This document shows positions 36,233 through 49,199 of a DNA stretch of 64,000 nucleotides, piece by piece. The notes under the pieces were generated by a model, which saw only the letters and a program-made list of their open reading frames with translations, did not search any database and was not told where the DNA came from. The position numbers and the translations under genes are program-made. Every line of letters starts with the position of its first letter. The stretch's first letter is position 1. The stretch comes from Catonia carolina (taxonomy: Eukaryota > Arthropoda > Insecta > Hemiptera > Achilidae), in assembly GCA_035578175.1 (NCBI GenBank), contig JAQMRL010000010.1:35968784-36032783 (forward strand), given 5' to 3'.

Positions 36233-37451
36233 TAATACGTTTCAAAACCGTATCATTCTGTCAGTTTTTCCATACATAGCAATGCTCTTCAAACACTATC
36301 AAAATCAAAACCCTATAACGGTTCCAAAATTGATGTACTTTGATCACTTGTAAAGTGGTTACCATTTCTGGGTTTATATAACCACAAGGCATAAATTTAA
36401 ATCTTACCACCTGTTAATTTTGTATAGCAAACAGAAGAGTTAAATATTTATCACAATACTCACATCCATCTTAATTCTTATTTACTTGTAAGTATCATTT
36501 TATGACATGTTACAGCATGTTGTAAAATAAGAATGACAGCGAGTATCGAAACATCGAGAATACTGATGATCAGGAGAGTCAAGACATCACGCCTTCTACA
36601 TTACATAAAATAAGCGAAGACATCAACAATAAGATTAATTCAAAAATACCCCAGATTTTTATTGATAACTGGGTAAATTTTGAAACAATTATCTATGAAG
36701 GCATTGATAAAGCTAAATAATTTAATAAATGCTTTTCAGACTAAAATACGTTTCCCGCATATAAAAGATGGTAAAGGTGTAAAGATTCTGAAACCAGCAA
36801 TACCGCCAAACGAAGCTTGATCATACTAAACTATATCACTATTATCTGTGTTATCTAAATTATTGAATGAAAACACCTAATTCCAAACCATAGATCTAGA
36901 AAAGGACCCGACATAATAGATTCAACTACATTATTTTCTAAAATGTTTATTCAGTCAAGTTATAAAAATAGTAGTAAATAAGAAGAGCATGTTTGTTATG
37001 TGACAAAAGTAATAAATTATGATTGTCAATGTTGAAAACAGTACTGGCGGTTAAAGGCCGATGTCAAAATAATGATCAGTCTTTGTCCAACTGTGGTAAA
37101 TTAACTTTGTATATTTGTAAATAAAATAAAGTCACACGTAGTGGAATAAAAGAGATGCAAATATAAAGTGAGGAGTGTAAACTGTTGAAAGTAAAGTTAA
37201 AATGTGATTGGTTGAAGCTATTCCGAAAGCATAGCGTAATTGGCTGTTTCGAATTTATCGGAAACCTTGAAGGCCAAAGTAATGACGCTAAGTTTGGTAC
37301 CAAGTTAAAAGAGTCCTCATCTGAACAGCGAGCTGAAAAGACGTGACTGCACCAGTTAAAAAATGTATAGTGTAATTAAAAATTAACATGTTTAAGCTCA
37401 ATTCCAATCTTAAGTGTAATGTATAATATAATACTCTATTTAAATGTAAAG

Positions 37452-38131
37452 TACTATTGAAAATAAAGTACTCGTATACAAATTAATACTAAAACCAGTT
37501 TGGACTTATGGTTTTGAACTATGGGGTACAGCTAGTTCATCAAATATTGAAATACTGCAGTGCTTCCAACCGAAATGCCTAAGACTAATCACTGCAGCCC
37601 CATGGTATGTAACCAATTCATTACTATACAATGACCTAAACCTGCCCTTTATAAAAGAAGAAATTAAACAACATAACGAAAAATATTTACAAAAATTAGA
37701 AGACCATCAGAATCCATTAGCGATTAACCTCCTCGACAACAGCGAAGATACTCACAGACTAAAACGTTTTAAAACTCTCGACTTACCTCTACGATTTTAA
37801 ACTTAACGATTTACTTTTTTTTTCTTCTGCACTTCAACTACTAATCAGCGTCATCTCATAATAGACATCGTTATCGTCTCTATCATCGTCATCATCTCCA
37901 GCTTCACCAACTTTATGATTCGAGGTGTTGATTCACAGTTCATCAAGTTTAGGTTTTGTACATAAATTATGATCTATTTTTCTTCATGTTTAGTCTCGTT
38001 GAAACACACTACTGAGTGTGTTTTTTATTTTTAATTCTAGGGGCACATTTCTCAGATTTTTACGTCTTTGCTTAAAGTTTTTGTATTTATAAACTGATTG
38101 TAAAAGAAATACGTACACTGTTACAAAACAA
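37452..38131 (+). mobile_element. 5'-truncated Jockey-type retrotransposon with 14-bp target duplication (unit 2)
   Basis: An open frame from 37453 to the TAA at 37798-37800 gives the C-terminus of a Jockey reverse transcriptase: YKLILKPVWTYGFELWG, NIEILQCFQPK, LRLITAAPWYV, then DTHRLKRFKTLDLPLRF and stop, followed by about 330 bp of 3' UTR. ATTTAAATGTAAAG stands on both sides (37438-37451 and 38132-38145), and unit 3 lacks the insert. No stop interrupts the remaining frame, so this is a recent insertion. Confidence 0.9.
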
Positions 38132-39537
38132 ATTTAAATGTAAAGAACCGAACTCATTATATTATATTTCATCGGCGGAACCACTGTATTCCATCATATA
38201 TCTATGGACATCAACTGCAGTGAATTTCAAGCAACAGAACTAACTAATTATTATATATTGATTCTTTATTTAAAACTTAGTATCCAAAAAACTGTCACCA
38301 ATAAACAGAATAGATTTATGCAAATAAATTAAATTCTTTTGTAAACTTAAAATAATTTGTATTTAATAGATTTCCTATGTTATTAAACGTTTTTATCTTT
38401 TTATTTAAAACCGTGTTAAATTTACTTCTAGTTTGATTGTTAGTGTCTAGTGTATTTCGCAATCATCAATATTGTTTTCGTATTTGGTAAAATTAAAATC
38501 GCGCTCCGAACACAATTACAAGTAAGCTATAACCAAAATGATAATTTAAGAATTCAGTAAATAAGCCAGTTATGTCTATTATTCCAGCTATCTTATAAAT
38601 GCTGCAGTAGTTGGTTAATTCTTTTTCTATTGCAGGTTATCTCACATTATATTGGGATCACGTGTTAATTTATGAATTTTCCGTTTTAAATTTCAGGTTT
38701 TGTTGAATATAATCTGGGTTTATTTCTAACTTATAATATGTATTGCAGCAATAATAATCATAAAAAGGCGAAAGAAACCTGCGTTGCCGATTGTCTAACT
38801 TCATTGATTACTTGTTAAATGTTTTGCTTTTTAACTATGTTACTAATTAATTATAATTTATATATTATATAAATTACATTAACAATTGGGTATTATCACA
38901 ATATCTGAGGTTACGACACTCTAATCTCCACTTTTTATTCTAATTAAAACAAGAAATTTGAGTATGCACTTGGACATGAATTGACACTGGTACAGTGGTA
39001 CAAATGCAATGTTGAGAGTTCGACTTATTACGCACTCTTACAGTTCACGTTTATGTAATTTATAAATCTAGTGTACCCTATTCCAAATAACTTATGCGGT
39101 GTTATGCTTATGTCATTATTACTTTTAAATGAATAAAAATAACTATAGAAAGCGTTTGGTAATTCCTGAATTTTTCTCAACGTAAATGCATATTTTGGTG
39201 TAATTCTCTACAAGCAGTTTAAACAATCATTGGACGAAGTTTTGGGGTTCCAGATGTGTACCTCTTTACTTTGTAATACCGTGTATTGGCTTGAAGCTTT
39301 ATTACTTAATATTCCGAAAATATTTAATATTTACACATATAATTTACATTTTTTTTTTTATTTTATGGTACATTACAGAACGTTAATTTGTCATAGTAGA
39401 TAAAAACAGAATATCAGAAAATCCGTACTGTTACAGCATAATCATTGGCCAGTTAATTTTTATAGTATTTCATTTTATTTTTTTTTTTATTTATTGGACA
39501 TATATTTCTGTGGTATAATGATTAATCATTTTCATGT

Positions 39538-42500
39538 TTATTCATCGATTAAAGATGACTCCCTGTAAACAGAACATAAAAATCACTTCAGTAGAGTTAT
39601 CAGCTTTATATCCAATTTCATTGTTACTATAATTAAACCTTTTTTGTATAAAAATGTAAGGACACATAACTTTCCCTAATATATACTCATTAATGACTAG
39701 GCCTCCTTTAGATCTGGAATGACAGTTGAAGGTGACCTCTAACAAATCATCTCAAGTTACATTCAATTTAAAACGTCGAACTTGTCCACCTGTGATGTGA
39801 ATAACGTTCATATCCCCCAGGCGAGAATGGTGCGATATCTTGGCTCGTGGCTTGACAGGTAACTAACTTGGAAGCATCATCTAGGTGCAAAATTTTTAAA
39901 CCTTAACCACCGCCAAATGCAACTGTTCTGTTTAATTAACCCTTGATAAAAATGAAATTCCGTTGCAAAATTTTATTATAGAAAACCCTTCTGAAATCAC
40001 TCTGAACGTTATGTGTCCAGCTCCTTGGAGTAGCGGCACTGAATGACTTAAAGTCGATGTGGGCCTTTCAATCAAAGCTTTTAACAATATTGCTTCTGAC
40101 ACTTTTTTATGTAAGCAATAAAACCTTTAGACGGTATAAAAATTCCGCCAGTAAAGGAGTTACCTTAACGCGTCCGTTAGTAAGGAACCCGTCCGTCATG
40201 GTGAATTTTACGATCGACTAGATGACCATCCAAAGCAACTATCGCGTGACCTAGCTACAAGGAACTTCCCAACCGTGTGAGGTCTAAAGCAAAAATGGAG
40301 CGGAGACCTCTTGGTCTGCATAACGGACAACACCCGTGTTTCTAAACGAAGAATGTACCACTAGGTACCTTTTCTCCTAAAAGTAAAATACGTCACCGCC
40401 GGTTGAAATAAATTTTATATACGGAAATAGTGCAGCTCAACGTAGTACTGTTAAAGCATTTATAAACAAAAAACAGAATTTTTCGGTCGACTTCATAAGT
40501 TTTCATAAAATCAACGAAACTACTTTTAAATCTTTTGTAATGTAATCACTTTTGAATTGTCATTAAATGACATTTCAAATAAATCGAGGAAAAATTTTTT
40601 CCTCGATTTATTTATAAAAAATAATTTGTGATTAATTTCCTTTCTATTACATTTATAATTGAGATCTGTGTAAAAATTTGTAGTTTCAAACGCCATAAAA
40701 AATGTGTGTCTATTTCAATTACACAGTCGACAAAGTCGTCTGCTGCAAACCTTTTAAAATAGTCAATTTTCAGTTTGTAAAACAATCTGCGAATCATTTT
40801 TACATAGTACTTAGTGTTGGTTTAAATGAACTTCATTTTCTTGTATAGAAGTCGTTTGAATTTTACGTTTATTATCATCTCTGTTGAGAATGATCGATTA
40901 ATATTCTAAGCGTGCATAACACCGTCTAAAAACTGTATTTTGTTCTGTAACTGAGACAATTCTGTAGAATGTTTAAATATATTGTGACAATATCTAAAAG
41001 GAGTGTTGGAAAAGTTTGTAGAAGTGTTAGTGTAAATAACAATAGTTGATAAGTTGAGTTATTTTCAAGAAATGTTTAAAAATAAAGTGTTAAATGGTTA
41101 GGTAAAGTATAGGCCTATAGTTGTGACGGCTACTGAAGAAGGGTCGGTGTATTTAGGCAATAAGCTCTTTATAAGCTCGTGTAACTTGTTTGTAACCTTT
41201 ACTTAATACACCTTTTGTTAAGTTGTACCATCCAGAAGCCGAAAGAAAGACGTTTCATTTGTTGATATTCTAGAATTTCCATTAAGTTAGGTATTTATGC
41301 CCAAACCATTTAGGTTAGGCAATCAGTCTTGATATCACAGCGAGTGAATTATGTACTGCGTCACAGTGTAAGTATCGGAAAAGATTTCTAAACATCATTT
41401 AATAGGGTGTACGTAGGATTTAATTAGGCCTACATGAAGTAAGAAGTAATTCTTTTACTAGTTAAGTTCATTAAATGTCATGAATTTATTATAAATTAGT
41501 TTATTATATAATAATGACAATATTGCAACTTATAAGCTAATTGAAGTTAGACTATTATATGTAATTATAGTGTGTTATAAAATACCTACTTGTAATTTTA
41601 ATAGTTTGTTAATTATTTATTTTATCCAGAACCCGGCGGAATGGACCTTAGCAATAAGTGCTACAATAATTTGTTTTTTCTTCCTTTGGTCAAAAACTAG
41701 CAACTTGACTTTTTAAAATTTCTATTAAAAAACTACTTTTCTAGCAATTTAAACATATTTATTTACCATATGAAAATAATTCCAGGATAAACTACCGGGT
41801 TCCGAAATTGGTCTCCAAGGTGTCTAGGTACACCAACGATTTGGGGAGACTTGAAAATTTGTGGCCATTTGTTTTCAGTATGTATCGTTTGATAGAGTGC
41901 TCTAATCTCTTCCACTTTATTACCATTTGGAGAAGGATATGAATTAAGTACTGCATTTGTGCCACCAATTGCAAAGACTAAATCTTCAAGTTTTAATACG
42001 CAAGTGACTTTTATTATTGTTTTGGAGCCTGCGGTACTAAAAAAAATTTAAACAAAATAAACACATAGCATAAAATTATATTACGATTTATGACAATATA
42101 GTTTACCGGGTTTGACGTAAGATGTCTGCTGCCCACCCAGTATAATGAATTTATTCATTACGTCAGTGTTATTTAATGACAAAGGGTTGAATATTACCTG
42201 CCAACATTCTACCAGACTCACAAGACTGGTCGCACCTCTTTATAACTGGTGGTGTTTTTGTTTTCATCAAAAACAAGTTTAATCTTGTTCGACATCAGTT
42301 TTTTCTTTTGATTTTGTATATTTCGTACATTACATCGAAATATTTTGGTTCGTTTCATTTATAGCAATCGTTTCATACACAAGATACTTTATACTATTTT
42401 TGCGTTGTTGTCGTAAATGTTTTTTGCTCTCCATGTATTTATTAAACAGGTTTGTTTGACGTCTTCTTCTATTGCCATTATTATCAACAGGTGAACGTTA

Positions 42501-45500
42501 TAAGGTGCTACAAGATTTATAAAAGTTCCACTATATAAAATTTAACTTGTGGAAGGAATTCGTTCCTGACAAATTGCAAATAATTAATCCAAAAAATGAC
42601 AAAAGGACCAATTCACCCGTACATTCGACAGTTCAGTTGATTTATAATGCAGAAACTGCATTCATTGTGCATAAAACCAAAACCAATAAAAATAAAAAGT
42701 GTTTAGATCATAGGACAAGAAGAATTTTCTAGAACATAGAATGAAACAATGACAACGTTAAACACATATCAGGTTCTATTCATTACACGAATTACCTAAA
42801 ACAAAACATCAGATAGTGAATAATTTTCAATCAGGTCAATATTTATTTCTTTTATATATATTTTTTGTATTTCGTCTGACTGTTTTGCAATTTCTGCTAA
42901 TGCAGACGGTATTTCTTTTACAGAGGTTGTTAAAAATTTTTATTCGATTTCTTTTACTTTCTCTATCCTCGTATAAATTATATTGGGAAAGAAAGTAGGC
43001 CTACCTATTGGTTCATGCCTATTTTTCGAACTTCAGTTTTACTGGAATTACCGTTTTCAGGCCCCTGAACCCAAAAACACATGTTTTAGCGATTAATCTG
43101 GTTCTCTGTATGAGTGCTGAACAAAGAATCTCAAGATATTCCGTTCTTGAGATATCCTACAAACTTGAAAGTTAGAACTTATGGCAGGTACTACTAACGA
43201 CCCGACAGAGACATTTTCATTGAAATCGGTTCATCGGAGGTAGTAGGTTGTTGGGGGTATTTTTTAACTTTCTTGTGATTTTCTCAAAACGACTCCTACG
43301 ACTTTTTTTAAAAAAAATCGCTGTATTTACTACATTTTTATTCTTTACAAAATAGAGTATGCGTCATGTAAAATTCTTGCGAATGTTAAAGGTCTCTCTG
43401 TATAAAGGCTGAACTCTCGTAGTAAAAACTGTTTTGATAAGGACTGCAGCCGTACTACGTATGTTAAGGCAAAAGTGTATAGACTACTAAATATATAATT
43501 AAAGTTGTAGGAAATAGAAAAACCTACTATTTTTAATGTATGCTTTCTTACATTGCTTAGTTCAGCGTCAATTAGTGATTTTCTGCTTTTTGCTCATCAA
43601 AATCGGTAAAATTTTGGACCTTCAAGATTGCTGTACTTTAACCACTAGGCCACGGAGGCGGCTGAAAAATGCCAGACCTGACCGGGCATTGACATAACAC
43701 CGTTATAAGCTAAAATTCAGATGCGCTAACCATTACACCATCGGGCTGATCTCAAATATTTTGTTCTATAAAACATTGTGAATTTTATTGAATAATTATT
43801 CACTCTACTCAGTTTTCCTGTATTGGTGCATTAATAATACAATATTTAAATGGGAACTTTTTCTGACTAACGTAACCAGAAAGTGGTATTTTCACAAAAT
43901 ACATAAAAACATATTGTGCATTTTTCATTTAATTTTTGAACTTACAATGGTATAAGTGGTTTTAAATATCTCTTGTTACTAACTCCTGTTAAATCCATCT
44001 TGCTTCTGATTTTTAGTACAATATTTACTTCCTGATCTATTTCAAAACAAGGTATCAGAAAGCCAACATTATAGTTGCGAAAATCACTTATGGCAATCGA
44101 TCTGTGGAAATAACACACAATTTAGTTTCTGCTTTATGTAAGTATTATGTTCACCGTCTACATGAAGTAGTCACCGTACTGTAATACAAAGCGAAAGTTG
44201 CGGGTTTGATTACCGGCTAGGATTTGGAAATTACTAAAACCCACTGTCCCAAAACCCACAGTAGTAATTAATATTTAACATGTTGATGCGAAGTGAAAGC
44301 TAAAAAAATAAATAATATAAAGTTATGTAGAAAGAAATAACTTAGCTACTTAAATAAAACAACAAACAACAAAAACTATCATGTCTGTTACAAAAACAGC
44401 TATGACTAATGGTTTAGAGATCAGATAAATAATCATGTGCAGAAGATTCAGATATGAACTTCATTTCACAACATTTCAAATCACTCAACGTAGTAGTGTT
44501 CAGAATGTCAAAATTATCAAAGGAAAATGTTAATATATTTATATGTAGGCCTACATGCCGTGATTAAAAATTATTATTATCATTAAGTCTGTTCCAACCA
44601 GTTATTGGCTATCGTTGCAACCAATTACTGACGTTTTGACATCAGTTTTCGAGCAGCATTAATCCCGATTAACTTCACATCTATTTCCCTTTTCATCTTC
44701 GTTTGCACGATTAGTTTGGTAATTATATATTAGACAAATTGTCAAATGGCATTTAATGTGCAATGCATCATGTAGTTCTTGATTAATTCTTTCAAGTAAC
44801 TTTTAAGCGTTCCAAAATGAGGCATGGCGTTATTAAGCGTAGTGCTTAAGTGAGGGACAGCCAATCGGAGGCATCCAGCGGTTCGTCATAAATATTTTTC
44901 TGTTAAAAAATTTATATTTGCCTTTAACTATGAGACTATCTGGATTTTTAATCTATATCCATTATTGTGTGGTAAGATTCTTAGCAAATAAAAAATTAGA
45001 ATTTTCGTGTAGATGAGCAATTGGAAGTAAGAATTATCGTAACTTGTTTTTCCTCAAAACAGGAACATAAGAAAAACACAGAAATCTATGCGTACAAGTA
45101 TATATTTATTTTAATGGCAGTGGTATTTTATATTGTGAAGAATAAAGATGCAATTATTAAAATTAAATATAGTACGTTAATTTGTTTTATCCGATTAAAA
45201 AAATGTTTAGGACAAGATATTGTGGAAATTCCTGTGGAATGTCTATTATCTCGTCTTTTCTATTTCCACACACACGCGTGCGCGCGCGCACACGCACACA
45301 CACACACGCCACAAACTCAAAACATGCTTCTATCAAATGAAACGCTTACTCGATAAACGTTCTAAATTAAACATGTCACACAAATTAACAGTCTACAAGA
45401 CAGTCTTACGAAGAATCTGGATATATGGAGTTCAACTTTAAGGATCTGCTAAACCTTCACACACGAAACGTATACAAGCAATTCGAAACAAGATTCTACG

Positions 45501-48348
45501 GACGATAACTCAATGCCTCTTTTATATCACAAACACTATGTTGCACAAAGACTTACAAATCCCATACGTAATTTATGTCACGAAACAGCTATATGAGACG
45601 ATGCATGATAAATTTTAATTACATGGCAACCCCCTCATACAAAAAATGTACTTTAGAACAATACCGGGTACTCAGCACAGACGTTTGAAACGCCTCTGGA
45701 CAAGGGATCTTCTTGGCCAAATGTAGGAATGTGGTGATGACTGTACACTCCTTCAAGTAAATCAAGTTTTGGAACATTAGCTTCACATATGAAATTGTTC
45801 TATTAATATAATGACAGATACTAAATTTCAATTGAAAGTGTAAAAAAAAAGTTATAGTAACTTACGTTAATTTATTTTATGCAATTAAAAAATGTTTAGG
45901 ATAAGACATTGTGGAAGTTCCTATGGTGCGTCTATTTCGTCTTTTCTGTTTCCTTTTCGAACCCTGAAGGAAGTTATAAAAACAGTCGGCTCCTTTCAGC
46001 CAGTTCCATTTGAAACTCGGTTATAATAAAGTAAGTGCAGTTAAGAATTTATGACAGTTAACGTTTATATATTGTAACAAGTATGTTAGGAAGACAGATC
46101 TACGTGTAAATATTTATACAATTGGATTCAGGTACGAGTGAATTATTAAGGGTAATAACTATTATTATTTTTGTTTAAGTTTTGTGTTAACTTTAAATAT
46201 GTAATTTTTTTGTAATTAAATATTCCAAGTACATAATTTAATTATAAATCATAACTAATTTTATCACAGTAATTCATGTTTTTTAATAATACTATTATTT
46301 TTGCTTTCCAATTTCCAAAACAAGCAATCTATACAACTGAACCGATGAGTGTCTGTTAAAAATTTAGTAAATTTGTAAATTTTTAAAAAATTTGTACAAA
46401 CTGATTGGTTTATTAGCATGTATACTGTATACTTAGAAACATTATCAGTGGGTTTTGACAAGTTAATATTTCACGACTTTACTGGAGTACTGAAGACAGG
46501 ATTGTCCAGTTTCTAGTCTATCAAACAGTCAATCATTGTGGAGATGACCATTCACTGTTGTTTAAGTACTCTTAAAAGATACTTGTATATTTTTACACAG
46601 TTGTGAAAGGAAAATAATTTTCTGTTCACAGTAGGCCTATCTAATTAGAAAAATATAAAAGTAGCATATTTTGGCATAAAATAATATCACTTATCTAGAA
46701 CATCACTTATCTAGAATAGTAACACTTAATGAAAACTGTACAAAGTACACAAACGTCGTAGATCAAGTTACAAAAGATTCGTTACCCTCCTTTTTATTTT
46801 CACAGTTTAATTTTTGCTATTATGAATAGGAATATTTAGTTTTACTTACTTCTCACTAGCCAAGCAAAATGCTGGATTATATGCATCTTTGGATTTGTAG
46901 GTTATTTTAAGTGCATACTCGTGTTTACTTGTTAAACGATTCATCAGTTTGATTCGGTACGAGGATGGGTTTATCAAAAAATGTTTACTCTCAATCTGTT
47001 CTATGTTGTTTGATATGGAACTACTTAACGAAACTATTTCTACTTTAGTTATTTTTATATAATACCAATTAGCGTTAAGTATTATTGTGTCAACGCTTTT
47101 TAAACACTCGAACTGTAACAAAAGTTTAATTTAAAAATTTTATAAACGGTATTACAATCCAATGGGATTATTTGCTAAACAAATACTTTATCTGACTAAG
47201 ACTCTTACAGCCCGTATACCAGAATCGGTTATTATGCACTGGTTTAGTTTTTCCTATCAAAACTTGTGATAATGCAAGATGTTCGTTCTGCTCTCTTGAA
47301 CAATAATACATCAAGTGTTAATTTGGATTAAACTTGTTTTTCACAAGTTTGGTTTGTGCTTATCACCAGGCACCCAATCAACTAGCATCTTTTTGAAGTA
47401 CATCAAATCAGAGACATATCCGTAATTCGTACATCCTAAGATGAGAGTAATGCTCATAGCCTTAGGACGAGAGTACCGATTCACAGGCGGTTGGATTTAG
47501 TGAAAGGTATATTGGTAGCAGCGTATGAATTTCTCATGTAAAACGTTATGCTCCCAGTCAATTGATATTATGAACTTCTAATCGACATTCAATATACACA
47601 ATATAGGTAACGTTTTAACATTAGTAAACGACCGAATTTATTTGAAAATTCGTGGAATACAATTCAGTACCTACTGGATTCAGTACTTGCAAGTTCTAAA
47701 AAAGTGCGATGGGGTGGCGGCAATTCCGGTTAAGAAGTAAAAATATATGGTCTATTCATGGAGTAAATGGAGGACGCTCACGCACTCTAGTGCGGTTATA
47801 CTGTCTTTTGTAAATGATTGTTTTTGAAGAAATATGGGCGCTCGATTCACAGTCAAGTCTGCCAATTTTCTTCACTCATTTTTATCGACCTTCATTCTTC
47901 CAATTGCAAAACAGAATGACTTAAAACAAGGAAACACTATCCTAATTGTTTTTCAAATCAAGTAATTTTTTGGCTAATGATAAACTACACGTAAATAGAA
48001 GTTAAAACTAGTGATACAAAACCACGTTTAGAAAGAGGTATTTACCCAGCTCAGACCACATCTATCGTTTCGAGAACAGAGGTTATTTTTTACTTTTATT
48101 GCGTAAATCAATGTTATAGATCAGTCCTGACATCAAATGTATTTAAACTGTCATGTATTCTAAAGCCTACTTACATGTATAATCAATGTAGCTTTGAAAT
48201 CAGCGATTCGGGTCTGAGTATCCAACTTAACAAATTTCATATCAATATTATAGAGCTTCGGTATTAGTGTATCAGATGTTGTTATACCACAGTTTATAAA
48301 TGCTAATAGATTTATTACCCAAAAAACAAAAATCGGTAATTTTTCCAT
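39538..48348 (-). CDS. Gene 3: five-exon secreted, truncated M1-aminopeptidase-like protein (295 aa)
   Basis: Joined exons: 48175-48348 (58 codons), 46850-47112, 43946-44101, 41767-42036, 39538-39562; 888 nt with consistent phases. I start at the ATG at 48348 (MEKLPIF) because it begins the signal peptide shared with the paralogues; an upstream in-frame ATG at 48426 would bury it. Landmarks: LIPKLYNIDM, TIILNA, YRIKL, HEYALKI, FLIPCFEID, LTGVSN, LVFAIG, SPQIVGVP, GDQFRN instead of GAMEN, IFIWESSLIDE and stop. Exon 4 is one codon shorter than in genes 1 and 2. Exon lengths change only by multiples of three between copies. Intron 2 is lengthened by a Jockey fragment and another insertion. As in the sister genes there is no HEXXH zinc motif. 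Confidence 0.85.
39740..40430 (+). mobile_element. Degraded Jockey-like remnant (unit 3)
   Basis: Orthologous to 2455-3125 of unit 1. The front part, including the ADD region, is deleted at about 39730. The small ORF at 39542-39745 crosses the deletion border and is not a gene. Confidence 0.6.
40551..40613. repeat. Two adjacent palindromes (unit 3 only)
   Basis: 40577-40594 and 40596-40613 are perfect 18-nt inverted arms (AAATAAATCGAGGAAAAA) around one T. Directly in front lies TTGTCATTaAATGACA with imperfect extensions. The same place in units 1 and 2 has only the sequence around ttttttctcg. It could be a relic of a small inverted-repeat element. Confidence 0.8.
40983..41665 (+). mobile_element. 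Solo LTR, family A (unit 3, intron 4)
   Basis: Starts TGTGACAATATC and ends AAGTGCTACA, with ATAT before and ATAA after. Orthologous to the LTRs at 3671, 24529 and 60015. Confidence 0.75.
42860..43755 (-). repeat. tRNA-headed composite repeat in intron 3 (unit 3)
   Basis: Best-preserved head: minus strand CCCGATGGTGTAATGGTTAG (a clear A-box) and CTCCGTGGCCTAGTGGTT, near 43610-43755. The tail motif is near 42890-42910. Confidence 0.5.
45174..45953 (+). mobile_element. Jockey-type fragment within a long direct repeat (unit 3)
   Basis: 45300-45730 translates with a few breaks to LDKRSKLNMSHKLTVYKTVL, then IWIYGVQL, HTKRIQAIRNKILRTITQ, and later TQHRRLKRLWTRDL: a Jockey-clade reverse-transcriptase C-terminus. 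Preceded by a CA/CG microsatellite (45267-45309). The block is flanked by a direct repeat of about 90 bp (45174-45268 and 45864-45953, beginning acgttaattt), which appears once in units 1 and 2. Confidence 0.7.
45267..45309. repeat. (CA)n/(CG)n alternating purine-pyrimidine microsatellite
   Basis: Runs of CACACA and CGCGCG in strict alternation, at the 5' edge of the Jockey fragment. Confidence 0.9.
46066..46490. other. Unit 3-specific insertion in intron 2
   Basis: Units 1 and 2 continue from gacagttaac directly into the aggatctt...cagtctat block; unit 3 has about 420 bp of AT-rich DNA in between. No inverted ends, target duplication or coding motif can be seen. Confidence 0.5.
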
Positions 48349-48480
48349 GTATAAATTTATAAATTTATAATTTTCTGTACGAATATTTCTCATCTTTGGT
48401 ACTACGCTCTCCATTAAGTTGATCAATATTCTTCTGCACCCGTTTGGTTAGATTTACGGCGAATAACTAAAAATTATGAG

Positions 48481-48490
48481 TCAATTTATA
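48481..48490 (-). promoter_or_regulatory. Probable TATA box of gene 3
   Basis: Minus strand CTATAAATTGACTC, identical to the gene 0 element through TATAAATTGAC, followed by AATTTTTAGTTATT. It lies about 135 nt before the ATG at 48348. Confidence 0.5.
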
Positions 48491-49199
48491 GAACTAGATA
48501 TTTTAAATTGTGTTGAATTAACGTGAGTTGTTAAGAATAAGTTAGCCTACTAACGTTTTATAGTTTTTGATCTAATTAATATGCTATTGATAAATATAGC
48601 CATGGTTATGCTAATAATTTCTACTTTTAATTTTATTTTAATAAACACATGCAGAATAAACAAGCTGTACTTACGAAGTAATATATTGTAATAGGTACAG
48701 TTTTCATTATTCATTATTACTGGTTAATGAAAATTAAAACTGTATAACAATGTGTTTTATGTAGTCTATAATATAACACACTGAATATGGTCAACTGAAA
48801 AATACTTCGTACAAACTTAAGTAAAGTGCATGTATCACAGAAACAGTACTGTAGTAACCAGATCAGTCACAACAATGTGAAAATAACACATTAGTTTTTA
48901 TAAAATTCATTAAATTAATGCGTTTTGCAAATTTGGTCTTTCGTAGACATGATTAATATCATAACTAGGATTCTCCATCGGTGTCCAAATGTCAAACGGT
49001 GGATGAGGAAAAAGTAAGAAGTCACAAAGATCGACTTCTACCTAAAAAAAAGGCACCTAGCCAAAGAGAGGCTTATGAGCTTCAACAGCCCTATCCCCCT
49101 ACATCAACGCAGACCAACAAGTACAAATTACTTACCAAAATAATTTGCAGAGAAGAGCTCATTTTTTCACTTACAATATTAATAGTCACATGAACTACA

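Larger units (their letters stand above)
22556..39278. repeat. Tandem segmental duplication, unit 2 (about 16.7 kb)
   Basis: Realigns with unit 1 from the 'cctgtattgg' motif onward. It carries gene 2, the shared LTR (24529-26251, with a nested pogo element), the shared intergenic block near 32270, and the block 34140-36720 that matches 19900-21500 of unit 1. It lacks the 16430-18850 block that units 1 and 3 share. Unit-specific insertions: 25007-26071, 35240-36232 and 37452-38131. Confidence 0.9.

Noticed and set aside
40612..40797. Possible further exon downstream of exon 4 (MIRRLFYKLKIDYFKRF...)
   Set aside because: Frameshifted or stopped in units 1 and 2 and entirely deleted in unit 4, while exon 5 at the end of each unit gives a consistent ending.
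45267..45309. CRISPR-like or other array of short repeats
   Set aside because: Simple CA/CG microsatellite in a eukaryotic genome.
48981..49193. 70-codon + ORF in the conserved intergenic block
   Set aside because: Disrupted in units 1 and 2, no start context or domain recognised; probably mobile-element debris.
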